A stretch of 64,000 nt of DNA from contig CAUYUJ010016063.1 in assembly GCA_963575745.1 (NCBI GenBank), positions 186,546-250,545 on the forward strand, given 5' to 3'. The position numbers and the translations under genes were made by a program. The DNA is from Prorocentrum cordatum (lineage: Eukaryota; Sar; Dinophyceae; Prorocentrales; Prorocentraceae). This document shows, in pieces, positions 20,784-31,656 of this stretch. The notes below the pieces were generated by a model that had not been told where the DNA came from, ran no database searches, and worked only from the letters and a program-made list of their open reading frames with translations. Numbering within the stretch: position 1 is the stretch's first letter; the number at the start of each line of letters is the position of its first letter.

Positions 20784-22350
20784 CGCTTAGTATGAAGTCG
20801 GGACTGGCCCTCCACAGGAGGAATATTCAATTAGCCTGGCGAAGAAAACAACCACATGCAGTTGTGAGTACCGCAGCTGTGGGTTTCATCTTCCGTGGAA
20901 CTCCCCATAAGACCACGGAACGTGTGATGGGTGAGCCGAGATGGGTGCCACTGGGGCTTTCGGTGAAGCGCCCTATGGGGCCATGAAACACGTGCGGGGT
21001 GTGCCAACATGGGTGGCGGAAGCGCATGTGAGGGCCGCCACTGGGGCCTCCAGTGGAGCTCCCTATGGGGCCCTGAAACATGCGGGGGGGGGGGGCGGGA
21101 TGGGTGGCGGAGACGCATGTAAGTGCCGCCATTGGGGGGCCACGAAGCGTGTGAGGGGTGTACCGGGATGTGTGGCGGAGACGCATGTGAGCGCTGCCAC
21201 TGGGGCCTTCGGTGGAGCTCCCTATGGGGCCACGAAACGTGTGAGGGGTGTGCCGAATTGGGTGCGGGTGACGCATGCGGGCGGTGCCACTGGGGCCTTC
21301 GGTGGAGCTCCCTATGGGGCCACGAAACCTGTGAGGGGCGTGCCGAATTGGGTGGTGGGGACGCATGTGAGCGCGGCAACTGGGGCCTTCGGTGGAGCTC
21401 CCTATGAGCCCACGAAACGTGTGAGGGGTGTGCCCAATTGGGTGGGTGTGGGTGACGCATGTGAGCGCCGCCTCTGGGGCCTTCGGTGAAGCTCCCTATA
21501 GGGCCACGAAACGTGTGAGGGGAATGCCGAATTGGGTGTGGGTGACGCATGCGCATGTGAGCGCCGCCACTGGGGCCTTCGGTTGAGTTTCCTTTGGAGC
21601 CACGAAACGTGTGAGGGGTGCGCCGACTTGGGTGTGCGGGACGCATGCGGGCGGCGGCACTGGGGCCTTCGGTGGAGCTCCCTATGGGGCCACGAAACGT
21701 GTGAGGGGTGTGCCGACTTGGGTGTGCGGGACGCATGCGGGCGGCGGCGCTGGGGGCTTCGGTGGAGCTCCCTATGGGGCCACGAAGCGTGTGAGGGGTG
21801 TGCCGAATTGGGTGTGCGGGACGCATGCGGGCGGCAGCATTGGGGCCTTCGGTGGAGCTCCCTGTGGGGCCACGAAACGCGTGAGGGGTGTGCCGAATTG
21901 GGTGTGCGGGACGTATGCGGGCGGCGGCACTGAGGCCTTCGGTGGAGCTCCCTATGGGGCCACGAAGCATGTTAGAGGTGTGCCGACTTGGGTGTGCGGG
22001 ACGCATGCGGGCGGCGGCATTGGGGCCTTCGGTGGAGCTCCCTATGGGGCCACGAAACGTGTGAGGGGTGTGCCGAAATGGGTGATGACGACGATGATGA
22101 TGACGATGATGATGGATGGAGGAGGGAGGAGGGAGGACGGGGGAGGAGGAGGAGAGGAGGGGAGAACGCGGGGCGACGTCTCTTCAAACCGAGGACCCAA
22201 CACCACAGGATGGTTGGGAAATTGTATAAACTAATAGTATGGGGATCATTTCTTGAGCATGTTTAAAAACATATTTGGGTATTCTTTGGGTATTTCCAAT
22301 TTTTCGTGCAACATCCCCCTGCAGAGGGACATGCCCGACCTACGCTTAGT
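20784..22350. mobile_element. hAT-like non-autonomous element carrying a 90-bp minisatellite
   Basis: CGCTTAGT is duplicated at 20,784-20,791 and 22,343-22,350. The enclosed 1,551 bp begins ATGAAGTCGGGACTGGCCC and ends GGGACATGCCCGACCTA; the ends are inverted repeats of each other and match those of the MITE at 103-262. Inside are a leader (ATTAGCCTGGCGAAG...), about 12 units of a 90-bp repeat (20,985-22,080), a short GAT/GGA tract and an internal tail (CCAACACCACAGGATGG). No transposase. Confidence 0.8.
20985..22080. repeat. 90-bp minisatellite array
   Basis: Unit core GGAGCTCCCTATGGGGCC with CACGAAACGTGTGAGGGGTG; successive cores are 90 bp apart (for example 21,681 and 21,771). Because 90 is divisible by three, a 30-residue peptide repeat appears on both strands. 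Homologous to the 89-bp array at 51,590-52,530. Confidence 0.92.
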
Positions 22351-22516
22351 CAGGATGGGCAACTTCCCAAGGCTACCCTTGCATCCGTGGCTCATCCCTG
22401 GCGACTTTCGCTTACCAACCCCATTCGAAAGCGCCAACGTGGCCCTAAAAGGCCCTTGCATCCTTGCCGCGCATGTTGTGCGGCCTCACTGTATCGGTTG
22501 AACGATGCTCCCCAGA
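22351..22516. other. short spacer
   Basis: No feature recognised; runs from the target duplication into the foldback arm. Confidence 0.4.
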
Positions 22517-23410
22517 CCCCCGACGTTGTGATTTTTTCGCAATGCCGACCCCCAGAGGTCTGGCCCCCTTCCCCGGGACTGGTTTCTCGCCCCGAGTCGT
22601 TTCTTCACGGTCTCGAGGCCAGGCGAGGGCCCCAAGAGGCAGAAAATAATGAAACATTTCCCGTCGTGTTTTTTTCACAACGCGAGGGGGTCTGGGTCAG
22701 GCAGGCGAGTCGCTGGGAGAGTTGCAGGCGTCGCTCGCCCGGAACTCGGCCGCGAGGGCCTACTGGCCGCCCGCCGGCGAGGCGCTCCTCGCTGGCTGCG
22801 CCCTGCGGTCGCGGGAGGGGCTGCTGTACGCGGGCTCCTCGGTGGGTGCCGCCAGCAGCGAGGATGCGAGCCAGAGAGGGCCAGAGGAGGAAGAGCAGGA
22901 GGAGGAGGAGGAGGAGGAGGACGAGGAGGAGGAGGACGAGTAGGAGGAGGAGGAGGAGGACGAGGAGGGAGGAGAGGAGGAGGAGGAGGAGGAGGAGAGG
23001 AGAGGAGGCCCGAGGAGGAGAGGAGGAGGAGGAGGAGGAGGAGGAGGAGGAGGGGGAGGAGGAGAGAGGAGGCCCAAGGGGAGGAGGAGGAGGAGGAGGA
23101 GGAGGGAGGAGGCCCAAGGGGAGGAGGAGGAGGAGGAGGAGGAGGAGGAGGAGTAGGAGGAGGAGGAGGAGGAGGAGGAGGCCCCCAGCTTGCACCCTTA
23201 CTCCCGGCCTGATGATCCAGGGGCTCCTGTGGACCCAGACCCCTTCGAGTCATGGAAAAATAACGACGGAAGGTTGTTTGCTATGTTCGGCCTCTGTGGG
23301 CCCTTACCGGGCCTCGGGACCGTCGAAAAACTACTCAGGGTGCAGACCCGGTCCCGGGAAATGGGTCCAGACCTCTGGGGGTCGCGCCATTAACAAAGTT
23401 ATGACGATGC
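22517..23410. repeat. foldback: inverted arms around a polypurine core
   Basis: The left arm about 22,517-22,690 and the right arm about 23,240-23,410 are imperfect reverse complements (shared blocks CGACCCCCAGAGGTCTGG, GGGCCC, GAAACGACT-like). The core 22,880-23,182 is (GGA)n. Bases 22,693-22,870 between the left arm and the tract have coding-like composition (SLGELQASLARNSAARAYW...), possibly a captured exon. A single-arm relative lies at 271-412. Confidence 0.65.
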
Positions 23411-23715
23411 GGTTTGGGAGGGCGGACGGCACACCAGCGTCCTTTTTCCCGGCGCCCCCTTCATGGCAGCCTCCCGCCCGCGTCGAGCCCCTCCCCGCAC
23501 CTCTCTCATGGAGCGCGGGGGGTCCTGCGCCTGCGGAAGTTTTCCTTCAATGCCGTCCGAGATCTACGTACCTCAGGGTACAAATCGGTGTTGTTTCGAA
23601 GGGAATCGAGGACTCCGTGCGACCGACGGTGCGTCCGCCCCAACCATTGGCCAACTCGTCCCTGGACCTCCCCATGTGCATCCTGCCGTCGGCATACATT
23701 CCAGCCACACAGGAC
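23411..23715. other. spacer, no gene supported
   Basis: About 300 bp of mixed composition. Short ORFs only, none with recognisable features. Confidence 0.4.
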
Positions 23716-23858
23716 TCCTAGACTGCAAACTAGTCAAAAGATAGTATGTGCACGATTGTTTTAGTATGTTGTTGGCAATTGTTAAGCATGTTTGTAACAT
23801 GTTTAATTTGTCGTTCAAAATCAGCCTGTAAGAGGACATGCCCGACCTAATCCTAGAT
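23716..23858. mobile_element. hAT-like MITE, left terminus lost
   Basis: TCCTAGA(C/T) flanks at 23,716-23,723 and 23,851-23,858 (7 of 8 match). The interior matches the MITE at 103-262 from its AAACTAGTCAAAA segment to the right end GACATGCCCGACCTAA, but the left inverted repeat is missing. Confidence 0.6.
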
Positions 23859-24525
23859 GCCCAAGAGGCGTAGGCGGCGGATAATTGGCCCCACTCTTGT
23901 TTTGGCTCTAACTTCTGAGCGGGGCCCCAGAGGGTTCCAGAGGGTCAAAGGGCATCAGCGTTTCCCCAAGAGTGCCCCAGAGGCCGGAGGCATTCCAAAT
24001 ACAAATGGGCTAAGGCGGCCCCCGAGCCTGACCCAGGACCCAGGACGTCTCCACGACCTCGCAACGCGGACGGCCCTCAGACGTTCGAAATTGGGCCGAA
24101 GGGGCCCCGAGATGGCGCCGTGGGAGCCCCAGATCGCCCCTCCTAAGCCCCAGGATGGCCCCAAGTGGCCCACCCTCTTGCTCGCCCTTGTCCTCTTCCT
24201 GTCTCGCACCGCTTCCTGGCTGCAAGAGCCAGAGTAAGCTTACCCCTTTTCTGTTCGCTTCATTTTGTTAGTTTCGTTGTTGGTATTCCCCCTCTCTCAG
24301 CCGCTCACATGCCATCCTCGTCCCATCCGCCCATCCTCAACTTCCTGTCCTCCCCCCGTGTTCAGACTCCCATGGCCCTCTGGACACCTTTCGCGCCCGC
24401 CCCTTTCATGGCGAGAAGCATCAGTACCCAGCGCTCGGTATGCTTTTGGCGGCGCGTCTCCAGATCGGCGCGTATGCACGAATTCCCGTCGAGCAGAGCA
24501 GTACGGACGAATTGGGTCGGAAGGA
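23859..24525. other. spacer with a weak ORF
   Basis: A plus-strand ORF at 23,857-24,237 (126 codons) is Pro/Arg-rich with a hydrophobic C-terminus, followed by TAAGCTTACCCC and pyrimidine-rich sequence. It has no family resemblance. I see no other feature. Confidence 0.3.
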
Positions 24526-24707
24526 TCGAGTAAGGGGATCGACTACAGAATTGATTTACCCTAAATGGAATTTCTCGTCGAATCCATCAGTCAAGCGTAG
24601 AATAGTCGTAGCTACACGGAACATTATACTTTTTTCCCCCGTGGGTTCGACGAGGGAATGAATGTTGGGGCAAATCGATTCTGTAGTCGATCCCCTACTC
24701 GAAAGGG
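24521..24707. mobile_element. hairpin MITE with about 60-bp inverted repeats
   Basis: Left arm 24,526-24,590 (TCGAGTAAGGGGATCGACTA...) and right arm 24,640-24,702 are near-perfect reverse complements over roughly 60 bp (shared ATCGACTACAGAAT and CTCGTCGAA). Total 177 bp. Candidate duplication AAGGA (24,521-24,525) versus AAGGG (24,703-24,707), 4 of 5. Short loop, no coding capacity. Confidence 0.75.
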
Positions 24708-26379
24708 GTGGAGGGTACGACAGAGTGTTGTTTGCAGTTGCTGTTGGCCCCGCCGCCCGGCGCGCTCCTTGATGCACTGCCGCATCAGACGCCTCCTCGG
24801 CGCGTGGAACACCCGGCTGCATGCAGCCGGTTCCCAGACCCACCCTTCAGTTATGATGTGCCAACCTGCTTTAGCCTTGATCACCAGAAAGACCTTCGAG
24901 CACCAGACAAAAAACACCGAAACTCTATTGTTTTCACGTGTCGGGGCCTGGGAGACATTCGCCCGACACTGTGTCGACACCGTTTTGACACTCTTCCGAC
25001 ACTTTTCCGGGTGCTCGAAATTATTGATGGGATGTGGTCTTTTAAGTTCGATGGGAGCAACATGATCTTTCAGGAGGGAAACTTGCGAGGCGTCCCAAGA
25101 AGGACCTTGGCTTCGAGGATCGAAGGAGCTGTCATCCCTTCCTCAGCGGAAGGCGGCGGAAAGGCGGCGGAAGGTCGGCGGAAGGAAAACGAGGCCACCT
25201 CCGCCGGCGGAAGGCGGCGGAAGTAAAAGATGCGCGCCCAAGTGATGAACACGTTTTTGGGTTCAGGGTTTCCGGAATCCGCCATGTACACAAACACGAA
25301 TAAACGCTGGTTTCCACGAACATGTGGAAAGTTGTAGGATATTGAGGTGAAGAGGAGCATCCATGAAATGTTAAAAAAAGTATCGGGGACCCTGGGCTTG
25401 GTGCCGATTTGCATATCTGCGCCCCCCTGGGCCCATTTACCCCCTCCCCCAGCGCCGAGGCGGGTCCTCGGGGCACTGCCTCCAGCTCTGGAGACGCGCA
25501 TGGATAAGCCCTCGGCGTGGAGGAGGTCGCGACGTCGTGTTTTTGTTCGCAGGGCTGCTGCTCGCACACAGCTGCATGCCCCCCGGCACTCCCGCCCCGA
25601 CCTTCATGGTCTCATCGGTCCCCGGCTTGTCTCTTCTCGCGCTCTTTTCTCTTTTGCTTCCTGCCTCAGTTCGCCTGCGGTGCATCCCACTGCTCGCTTT
25701 GACCGGCGCTTGACCGTCTTGCACCACCTGGCACCCGCGGGCTTCAATTTTTTTCACAGCGTGGACTGACAGAGGCCTCGACCCTTGCCAGGGGAACTCG
25801 AAGAAGAGGAAGCTGCATGAAGAGAAACTGTCGGAGTTCCGCGCGGAGAAACTTGGGTTGGCGCTGGGCCTCTCTGGTGGCGCCTCTGGCGCCACCCCCA
25901 GCGCGCTCCGCGCTCCAGGGATTGGGATCCAGCGCCGATCCGAGAAGTCCGCTCGCACATCCGAGAACTTGTGTTCCTCTAGGAGCGGCTTCTCATCCCG
26001 AATAGTTGTTCGACCCTCCTGGGCCCGGCGAGGGCCCTGGGCGCAGAACATGGCGAGCACCTTCCATCGTGATTTCTTCACGTCGCGCTGGGGTCTGTCC
26101 ATCTGCACTCTGCAGGACTCCATCACCCCGCTGCAGACGGCGCTCGTGTCGCTCGGCGTCAACGGGGAGGACCGATCGGACCAAACTTCAGAATCACAAA
26201 AAATTGTTAGTGAGTGTCGGCGCGGGTTTCCCTGGGTCGGCTTTGAACGCTCTTCGCTGCACACCCTTGGTGCCACCTCTGGCGCCGCCCCCAACGCGCC
26301 CCGTGCGCTAGCGAGAAAGTTCCGAAGCGGGGCCCATCACCAACCCGAGAGAGCCGCGACGGTGCTTATGCTTTGCCTT
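24708..26379. other. spacer with coding-like fragments
   Basis: Bases 25,140-25,225 hold a GGCGGAAGG short tandem repeat. Bases 25,830-25,990 resemble 2,060-2,225, with a conserved minus-strand peptide. Bases 26,049-26,170 read MASTFHRDFFTSRWGLSIC on the plus strand with coding-like composition and could be an exon remnant. A minus-strand frame near 24,880-24,720 (GWHIITEGWVWEPAACSRV) is similarly suggestive. None can be assembled into a gene. Confidence 0.35.
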
Positions 26380-27290
26380 ATCGAAGACGCCTATTGCGAA
26401 CCACCGCCGCCCATTGAGTTTTTGAAAACGCCTAGGTTGCCAGACGTTTGGCCGAAGTCTTGCCAACCTATTTGGCTACGTGTCTTCCCGGCCACTGTGA
26501 AAACCCTCGGGGGAACACTTCGCGGTATGAAGAGAGAGGAGGAGGATAGGGGGAGGGCGAGGAAGAAGAGGAGGATGATGATGAACAGGAGGCCTCTTGA
26601 GGCCTCATGGGGGCTTCTGAGGGCCTCTCGGGGCCTCTTGGGGGTATCTTGGGCGCCTTCAGGGGCTTCTGAGAGGCCTCGTGGCCTTCGGAGGCCGCCT
26701 TGGAGGGCCCTCTGGGCCGTCGTTGGGCCCTCCTTGGGGCGGTTTGGGGCCGTCTTGGAGGTATGTAGTGTAGTCTCGGGGCCTTTTTGGGGCCGTCTCG
26801 GGGGCCTCTTGTGCCGTCTTGGGGTCCTCTTGGGCCGTCTTGAGGCCTTCTTGGGAGCTTCTCGGGCCGTCGCGGGGCTATCTGAGAGGCTTTGGGGCCG
26901 TTTTCGGAAATCGAAAGCCCGAAAATGCGAGAACTCGAACAACGATGAAGAACGCATGGGATATCACGACTCTAGGCCTCTCGGAAGTAGGTCCTCTTGG
27001 AATTCTCTTAGGCCGTTCTGGTGCCATATTCGCCGTCTTCAAGGCGTCGTGGAGGCCATCTTAGGCCATCTTGACCGTCTTGGAGGCCATTGTGGACCTT
27101 TTTTGCAGTCTTGGATGCTATCTTGAGGCCAACTTGGGCGGAACAGGTCGTTTGGAATGGTGTCCGGCGAGTTGGGCCGGAGGCCACTGGGCATGCTTAA
27201 GAAACAAACCGTACAAGTAAGCCATTCAGCACGCCGATCACCTTTGTGGTAAACGTAGGGGTGGCGGATACAGTCGCCTTCGGCCTTTTG
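26380..27290. repeat. detached copy of the higher-order repeat
   Basis: Starts with the ATCGAAGACGCCTATTGCG module, continues with a GGA-like tract, CTTGGGG/GGCCTCTT repeats, one GAAAGCCCGAAAATGCGAG block near 26,905, and ends with the CACGCCGATCACC/GTGGCGGATAC module. Same order as at 2.6-8.7 kb. Confidence 0.75.
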
Positions 27291-27759
27291 GACAAGGAGC
27301 CTATTCGGTCCATCCTGGGGCCGACTTCTTGGGGGGCTCTTGAGGGTCTCTTTGGGACGAACTTTCTGGTGATCGGGGGGCGACGTTTGCAAGACTTCGC
27401 AATTCCTATAAGTCGTTCTCCAAGGTCGGATTTCACGCACACGCTCTGGACCATTGCGCCATCGGCTGTCTTCGCCTCATGGTTGTAGCCTCCCTGAGGA
27501 GGTCGATTCAGCCCTCCGGGGGCCCCTCTGTGGGCCCAGCTGGCGCCTCCCCAGATAGATCCAGGTACCGATATCCTGATTGTTCCAAGACGAAGTCCTC
27601 TCAAGTCTGGCCCAGCGTGGCACCCCGAGTCCCTTCTGGACGGCCCCGAGGCCCCGCCAGGGCCCAGGAAGCCGGAAGCGGCGTGAGTTCGTAACGTCGG
27701 CGACACCCGCCATGTTTCTGGTTCGCGACGAGGGCCTGACTGGGCTCGTCAGTCAGTGA
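27291..27759. other. spacer before element 2
   Basis: No gene recognised. A minus-strand ORF at 27,197-27,706 partly overlaps the repeat and has no domain. It ends with CAGTCAGTGA, the proposed left target duplication (AGTGA). Confidence 0.4.
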
Positions 27760-27990
27760 ACTTTAAGGGTAGCTCTTTGGGAGCTGATATATGTAAACGG
27801 AGTATAGCCTGCGCGTCGCTGCCTTATGGTTCAAGGCACGCGCGCCCGATTTGCCCGGATACCTGACTTGGTATTCGCTATGTGCTAGAATGACCGATAC
27901 ATCGATCTTCTCCTATCTTACCCATCCACACACCATATCGTATTCCTTCGACATGGAATTGGATGCAATATGACCTACCAGGCTCATTTT
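27760..27990 (+). repeat. 5' LTR of element 2
   Basis: Begins ACTTTAAGGGTAGC and runs to GGCTCATTTT. It does not show the usual TG...CA ends, so limits are set by similarity to the 3' copy and may be off by a few bases. It contains ATGGTTCAAGG (27,826-27,836), a changed version of the spliced-leader-like motif seen intact in the 3' copy. The ATG of the first ORF lies inside it, at 27,970. Confidence 0.8.
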
Positions 27991-29016
27991 AGACTTGGTA
28001 GCGGAGCTGGCCGCACTCTCGTGTGGTCAGCTCTTGCTCTTCTCATTCTTACGCTACCGGGCACGATCCTCGTGACCATCTTCTACCCTGCGCCACCACT
28101 CCACCAACATCTACGAGGACTAACCCAAGAGCAAGAAGCAACACGAGAGGTACGACGTCTAGACAACAACATTGGTACCATATACGCTTCATCACTACGC
28201 TATCACCGACCGCCCGGCAACGAGCCGAAAGCGCAGTACTTGAAGCTCAAGCGGGGAGACCCGCAAGATAAAGCGCCTCGCAGACTTGACAAGGCGCAAC
28301 CACACACGCCCCAGCGCGGCAACGCGCCCGATAACCACCCATACCTCAATAGCCTGGGTTTGGTTATCTTCGCCATTATATGGTTTGCGCTGGGCGCGGC
28401 AATCGGACACATGCGCCGAGGAGACAATGGAACCGATGGGCAAACACATGGCCCCTACGGGGATCCGCAAGGCAACGTACCCTTTCGCGAGTACGTCTAC
28501 GAGGCCAACGCGCGGCTTAACGTCACGAGCGGGCGCATGACGCCACAAGCCCAAGCAGCCGCCATCCAACGCGGCCTGGGCGGCCTCGCGAGGACACTCG
28601 CCATGAGGGTGCCACCTGACATCGTAAGCTACGGTGCGGACATCGACGGTGTCCACGCTGACCCAGTAACATATATCATGTTCATCCTAAGCATGAAGTT
28701 CGAACGCCTGGAGGATGAGCGCCAACTCACCTCAGGCACTCAGCTCGTCGACTTCCACGTGGTTCACGGAGAGCGAATCGACGTAACCCTTACGCGGTTC
28801 GAAATGGCCCGTCTTGAAGCACAATCGGTGGGCTTTGACCTTCCCAACTTCCACCTACATACGACCATCCTATTCCGCGCCTTAGGCGTCGGCAACCAGC
28901 GGGCCATGCAACTCCCACAACCACTGAACCGTCAAATGCCCCGAACACAACAACGATATGAAGAGCTGTGTGAGAGGGTGCGCTCGATTGGCAATTTGGC
29001 AGAACGGCCCCCTTGA
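27970..29016 (+). CDS. element 2 ORF1: membrane-bound gag-like protein
   Basis: 348 residues. ATG at 27,970 lies within the 5' LTR and the frame reads through the primer-binding site, as the first ORF does in Ty1. Residues about 16-38 (LVWSALALLILTLPGTILVT) and about 118-140 (LGLVIFAIIWFALGAAIGHM) are transmembrane-like. From about 165 a helical capsid-like region follows (FREYVYEANARLNVTSGRM ... YIMFILSMKFERLEDER). The frame ends at TGA 29,014-29,016, and the same frame continues sensibly for about 20 codons beyond, so this stop may be a mutation. The product would be the particle protein; membrane anchoring is inferred from hydropathy only. Confidence 0.65.
   Translation: MTYQAHFRLGSGAGRTLVWSALALLILTLPGTILVTIFYPAPPLHQHLRGLTQEQEATREVRRLDNNIGTIYASSLRYHRPPGNEPKAQYLKLKRGDPQDKAPRRLDKAQPHTPQRGNAPDNHPYLNSLGLVIFAIIWFALGAAIGHMRRGDNGTDGQTHGPYGDPQGNVPFREYVYEANARLNVTSGRMTPQAQAAAIQRGLGGLARTLAMRVPPDIVSYGADIDGVHADPVTYIMFILSMKFERLEDERQLTSGTQLVDFHVVHGERIDVTLTRFEMARLEAQSVGFDLPNFHLHTTILFRALGVGNQRAMQLPQPLNRQMPRTQQRYEELCERVRSIGNLAERPP
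27996..28009 (+). other. primer-binding site, element 2
   Basis: TGGTAGCGGAGCTG, a few bases after the LTR end; complementary to an initiator tRNA-Met 3' end (CGCUACCA), as in elements 1 and 3. Confidence 0.75.
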
Positions 29017-29543
29017 AACATAGGATCAGTGTTTGGAGGGGGAGAGGGGAACTGGCAGTGGACATTTGTTTTGCTACCTTAACCTCTGAAGCTCAACCTG
29101 GAAACGGGCCCACAAACATTTGGGCCGACGATCCTGGTGAATCGACTGTACTACTAGCTAGCTGGGCAACCAGCCCTCCGCCTAGAGAGCCTCAGCCTCA
29201 CCGCTCTCTATGGGGAGAAGCGAACCCCCTGAGCGACGGAGTATCCACCTACTTAGGAAACGATGACTTGGACTCAGGTACCGACACCGACACGATACCG
29301 TCAGATGGTGTCGAACCGCTAGACTGGCCAGATATCATGCAAATGCAAAGTGATGATCAGCGTGCCGAACATTTGTTTGATTTACTACAGCAAGCAAAGC
29401 GTAGGTGGAGGAGGTTTACACGAAAACCAGTGCGTCGTGATAGGAGGAGGATCAGGAGGAGCGTCAAAAGCAAGGGCAAGGGCAAACGGGGTCGCCGAAG
29501 GTTGACCGGACGGGGCATCACGACCACCCTCCAGAGGCTCTGA
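29017..29543 (+). pseudogene. element 2 gag continuation with basic tail
   Basis: Frame-shifted continuation of gag: acidic Asp/Ser/Thr-rich linker, then an amphipathic segment (RAEHLFDLLQQAKRRWRRF) and a strongly basic Arg/Lys tract (KSKGKGKRGRRR) ending at TGA. The following ORF starts 10 bp later in another frame and begins with Gly/Lys-rich sequence, so the two were probably continuous. Confidence 0.55.
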
Positions 29544-29553
29544 GACGATCAGT

Positions 29554-31656
29554 ATGATGAGATTTTTCGGGGGAGAGGGCCGTGGAAAAGGCCGCAGGGA
29601 CACCCCAGGCAACGGCAAAGGTAGGCGGGGAAACCTGCGAGGTAGAGACGGCCAAATCTTGAAGTGCCGTGAATGTGATAGCACCGATCATCTTGCGAAG
29701 GATTGTCCAGAAGTCCATTTGGGCTCAAGTGAACCTGCTATTGAGTATCTCAGTCTCCAAGAGTTCGAGGCTTTGGAACAGCTGTTCTTCACGTGGGTCA
29801 GCAACATGGACACGCTGGACGAGATCGAGGCGCGCGGCCACGGGCTCTACGCTTATTACCTCGAGTACCTCCGCCGGTACAAAATCGGAGCCATCGAGCT
29901 CACGCCTGTCGAGGGCGGAACGCTTGGAAACCAGCCCCTTTCCTTCCTTGACTGGATGTTCGGCAGTCCAGGCAACATCATGGCCTTCGAGAGCAGCGAC
30001 GAGGACCAGATGGAGGCCGTCACTGTCGAGGCCACCACCTCGGAGGTCGAGTGTAACCTTCGGCATCAGTCCGACCCCTTGCCTGGAAACGGGCCTACTC
30101 CAATGTGCCCGCCAAACTACTGCGAGTTGATGGAATTTGAGGCCCAGGCTTCCACCGTGGGCGTGCCAGGCAATCCCCGCGAGCCACCTGGCATGCTCGT
30201 GCCGGGTGCGTACCGACCATGCACGGCGTTACAGGCCCTCGCGCAGATGCATGCCGCTCAAGCTTAAGAGCGCCCAGACAGTCAGCAAAACGTTGAAAGC
30301 GGCCACATGGTGCTGCTATACTCAGACGTTTGTGACGACGCGGACTTGCAGGCGGCTGCTTTCTCTCTCATCGAAAGTGTGCCCCCCGACAATGTAAAGC
30401 GGCACCTATGGTGCGCAAAGGGGCGCTGGCGCCAAGCCCTTCAGCGGGCCATCACCATGCGTGAACAGGCGCCCCCTCCGCCTGGATGGGGTCTCCAGGC
30501 GGCGGGGTACCACCCCAACCATGCGGCTATGCGCAACATCATCGGGCAGCCCTCTTACGACTATGCTCAGCTCGAGGCGCGCGCCGAGCTCGGTAACGAG
30601 CCTGGTCCGACCATCGCACCACCAACGCCGGGGCAGCCCAGCGGTGCCCAGACGCCACCACAACAGGGAAACCCGCCTGTCCCGAATGGGCCGATGACTC
30701 TTATCATTGGCAATCCGACCTCAAAAGCCGAAGAGGAGGACGGCTGTGGACTGTACGAGGACGAGACCACCGTCCTCATGACGAACATCGACGGCGAGGA
30801 CGAGGAGGTGGACTTCGACGGAGACGAGGCCAACTCACAACCACCCGCACACGACCTCATCATGATTGACCCTTACCAGCAGGGGGACCTGCCTGCCCAG
30901 GATGAGCCGCCCACTCCTGCCCAGGATGCGCCGCCCACGCCTGCCCGGGACACGACGCCAACTCCTGCCCAGGCCATGCCAGCAACATCATCAGCAGATG
31001 ACCGGGCCAGGAGGTCTCGCTCACATACGCGTCCCAGAGACGATCAACACCCCCGAGGACGACTCCCACGTGAATATCGGCAGGCAGCTCCATCAGAGCA
31101 TGCTGCCCGACGCGGGGGTCAGCTGCTAGCCTACAACGATCCCAGGCGCAGAACGGGCGAACACTCTGCCTTTGGACAGGGCAATCCGATCTACAGGGGC
31201 GCCCAGGGCAGGTCCATACGGGGCGGATATCAGGTCGCTACGAACATTCGACGTCCTGATAAAGAGGCGGTGCGGAGACAGCTGAGAGCCATCATCGAGG
31301 AGCGCCGCCGCTACAAGCCTAACGCTGCCTGCGGCCCGTGCTCACAGGATTTCCAGGAACACCGACCTGGCTGCCCTGTCGGCCTCAGCGACGTCCTGAG
31401 CCCTGGCAGAGGCCGTACTCCTGCAAAGGAGGGTCATCCACCTCTTGCGCCCATGACTCAGGAGGAGACCAACGTGGTCAACTGCCGTCCCGAGGCCATG
31501 CGCCTCAACGATCCTCCCTCCCAGAGGACTCGCTCGCCGCGGGGAAACCCGCATGACGTATCCAGTCAGGCCCGCACTTGCGAAATGACGGGCGACGACG
31601 AGCAGGAGGTCCAACGAGTCGCAGCAGAGGCAGAACGCAGGCGGTTGGCGGAATAA
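29554..31656 (+). pseudogene. element 2 nucleocapsid and linker region, one internal TAA
   Basis: A Gly/Lys/Arg-rich leader, then an intact CCHC zinc knuckle at 29,665-29,706 (CRECDSTDHLAKDC, spacing C-2-C-4-H-4-C). The frame meets TAA at 30,265-30,267 and continues in the same frame from 30,268 to TAA at 31,654-31,656. The second part is rich in Pro, Gln and acidic residues with a PTPAQD-type tandem peptide (about 30,895-30,975). It has no recognisable enzyme. Hairpins of the GNRA type are embedded at several points. Confidence 0.7.

Noticed and set aside
20112-20795. 227-codon poly-Val ORF
   Set aside because: Encoded by (TAG)n/(TCG)n read as GTA/GTC; microsatellite.
20985-22080. Possible CRISPR array because of regular about 90-bp repeats
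   Set aside because: Repeats are contiguous and diverged, without unique spacers, and the genome is eukaryotic.
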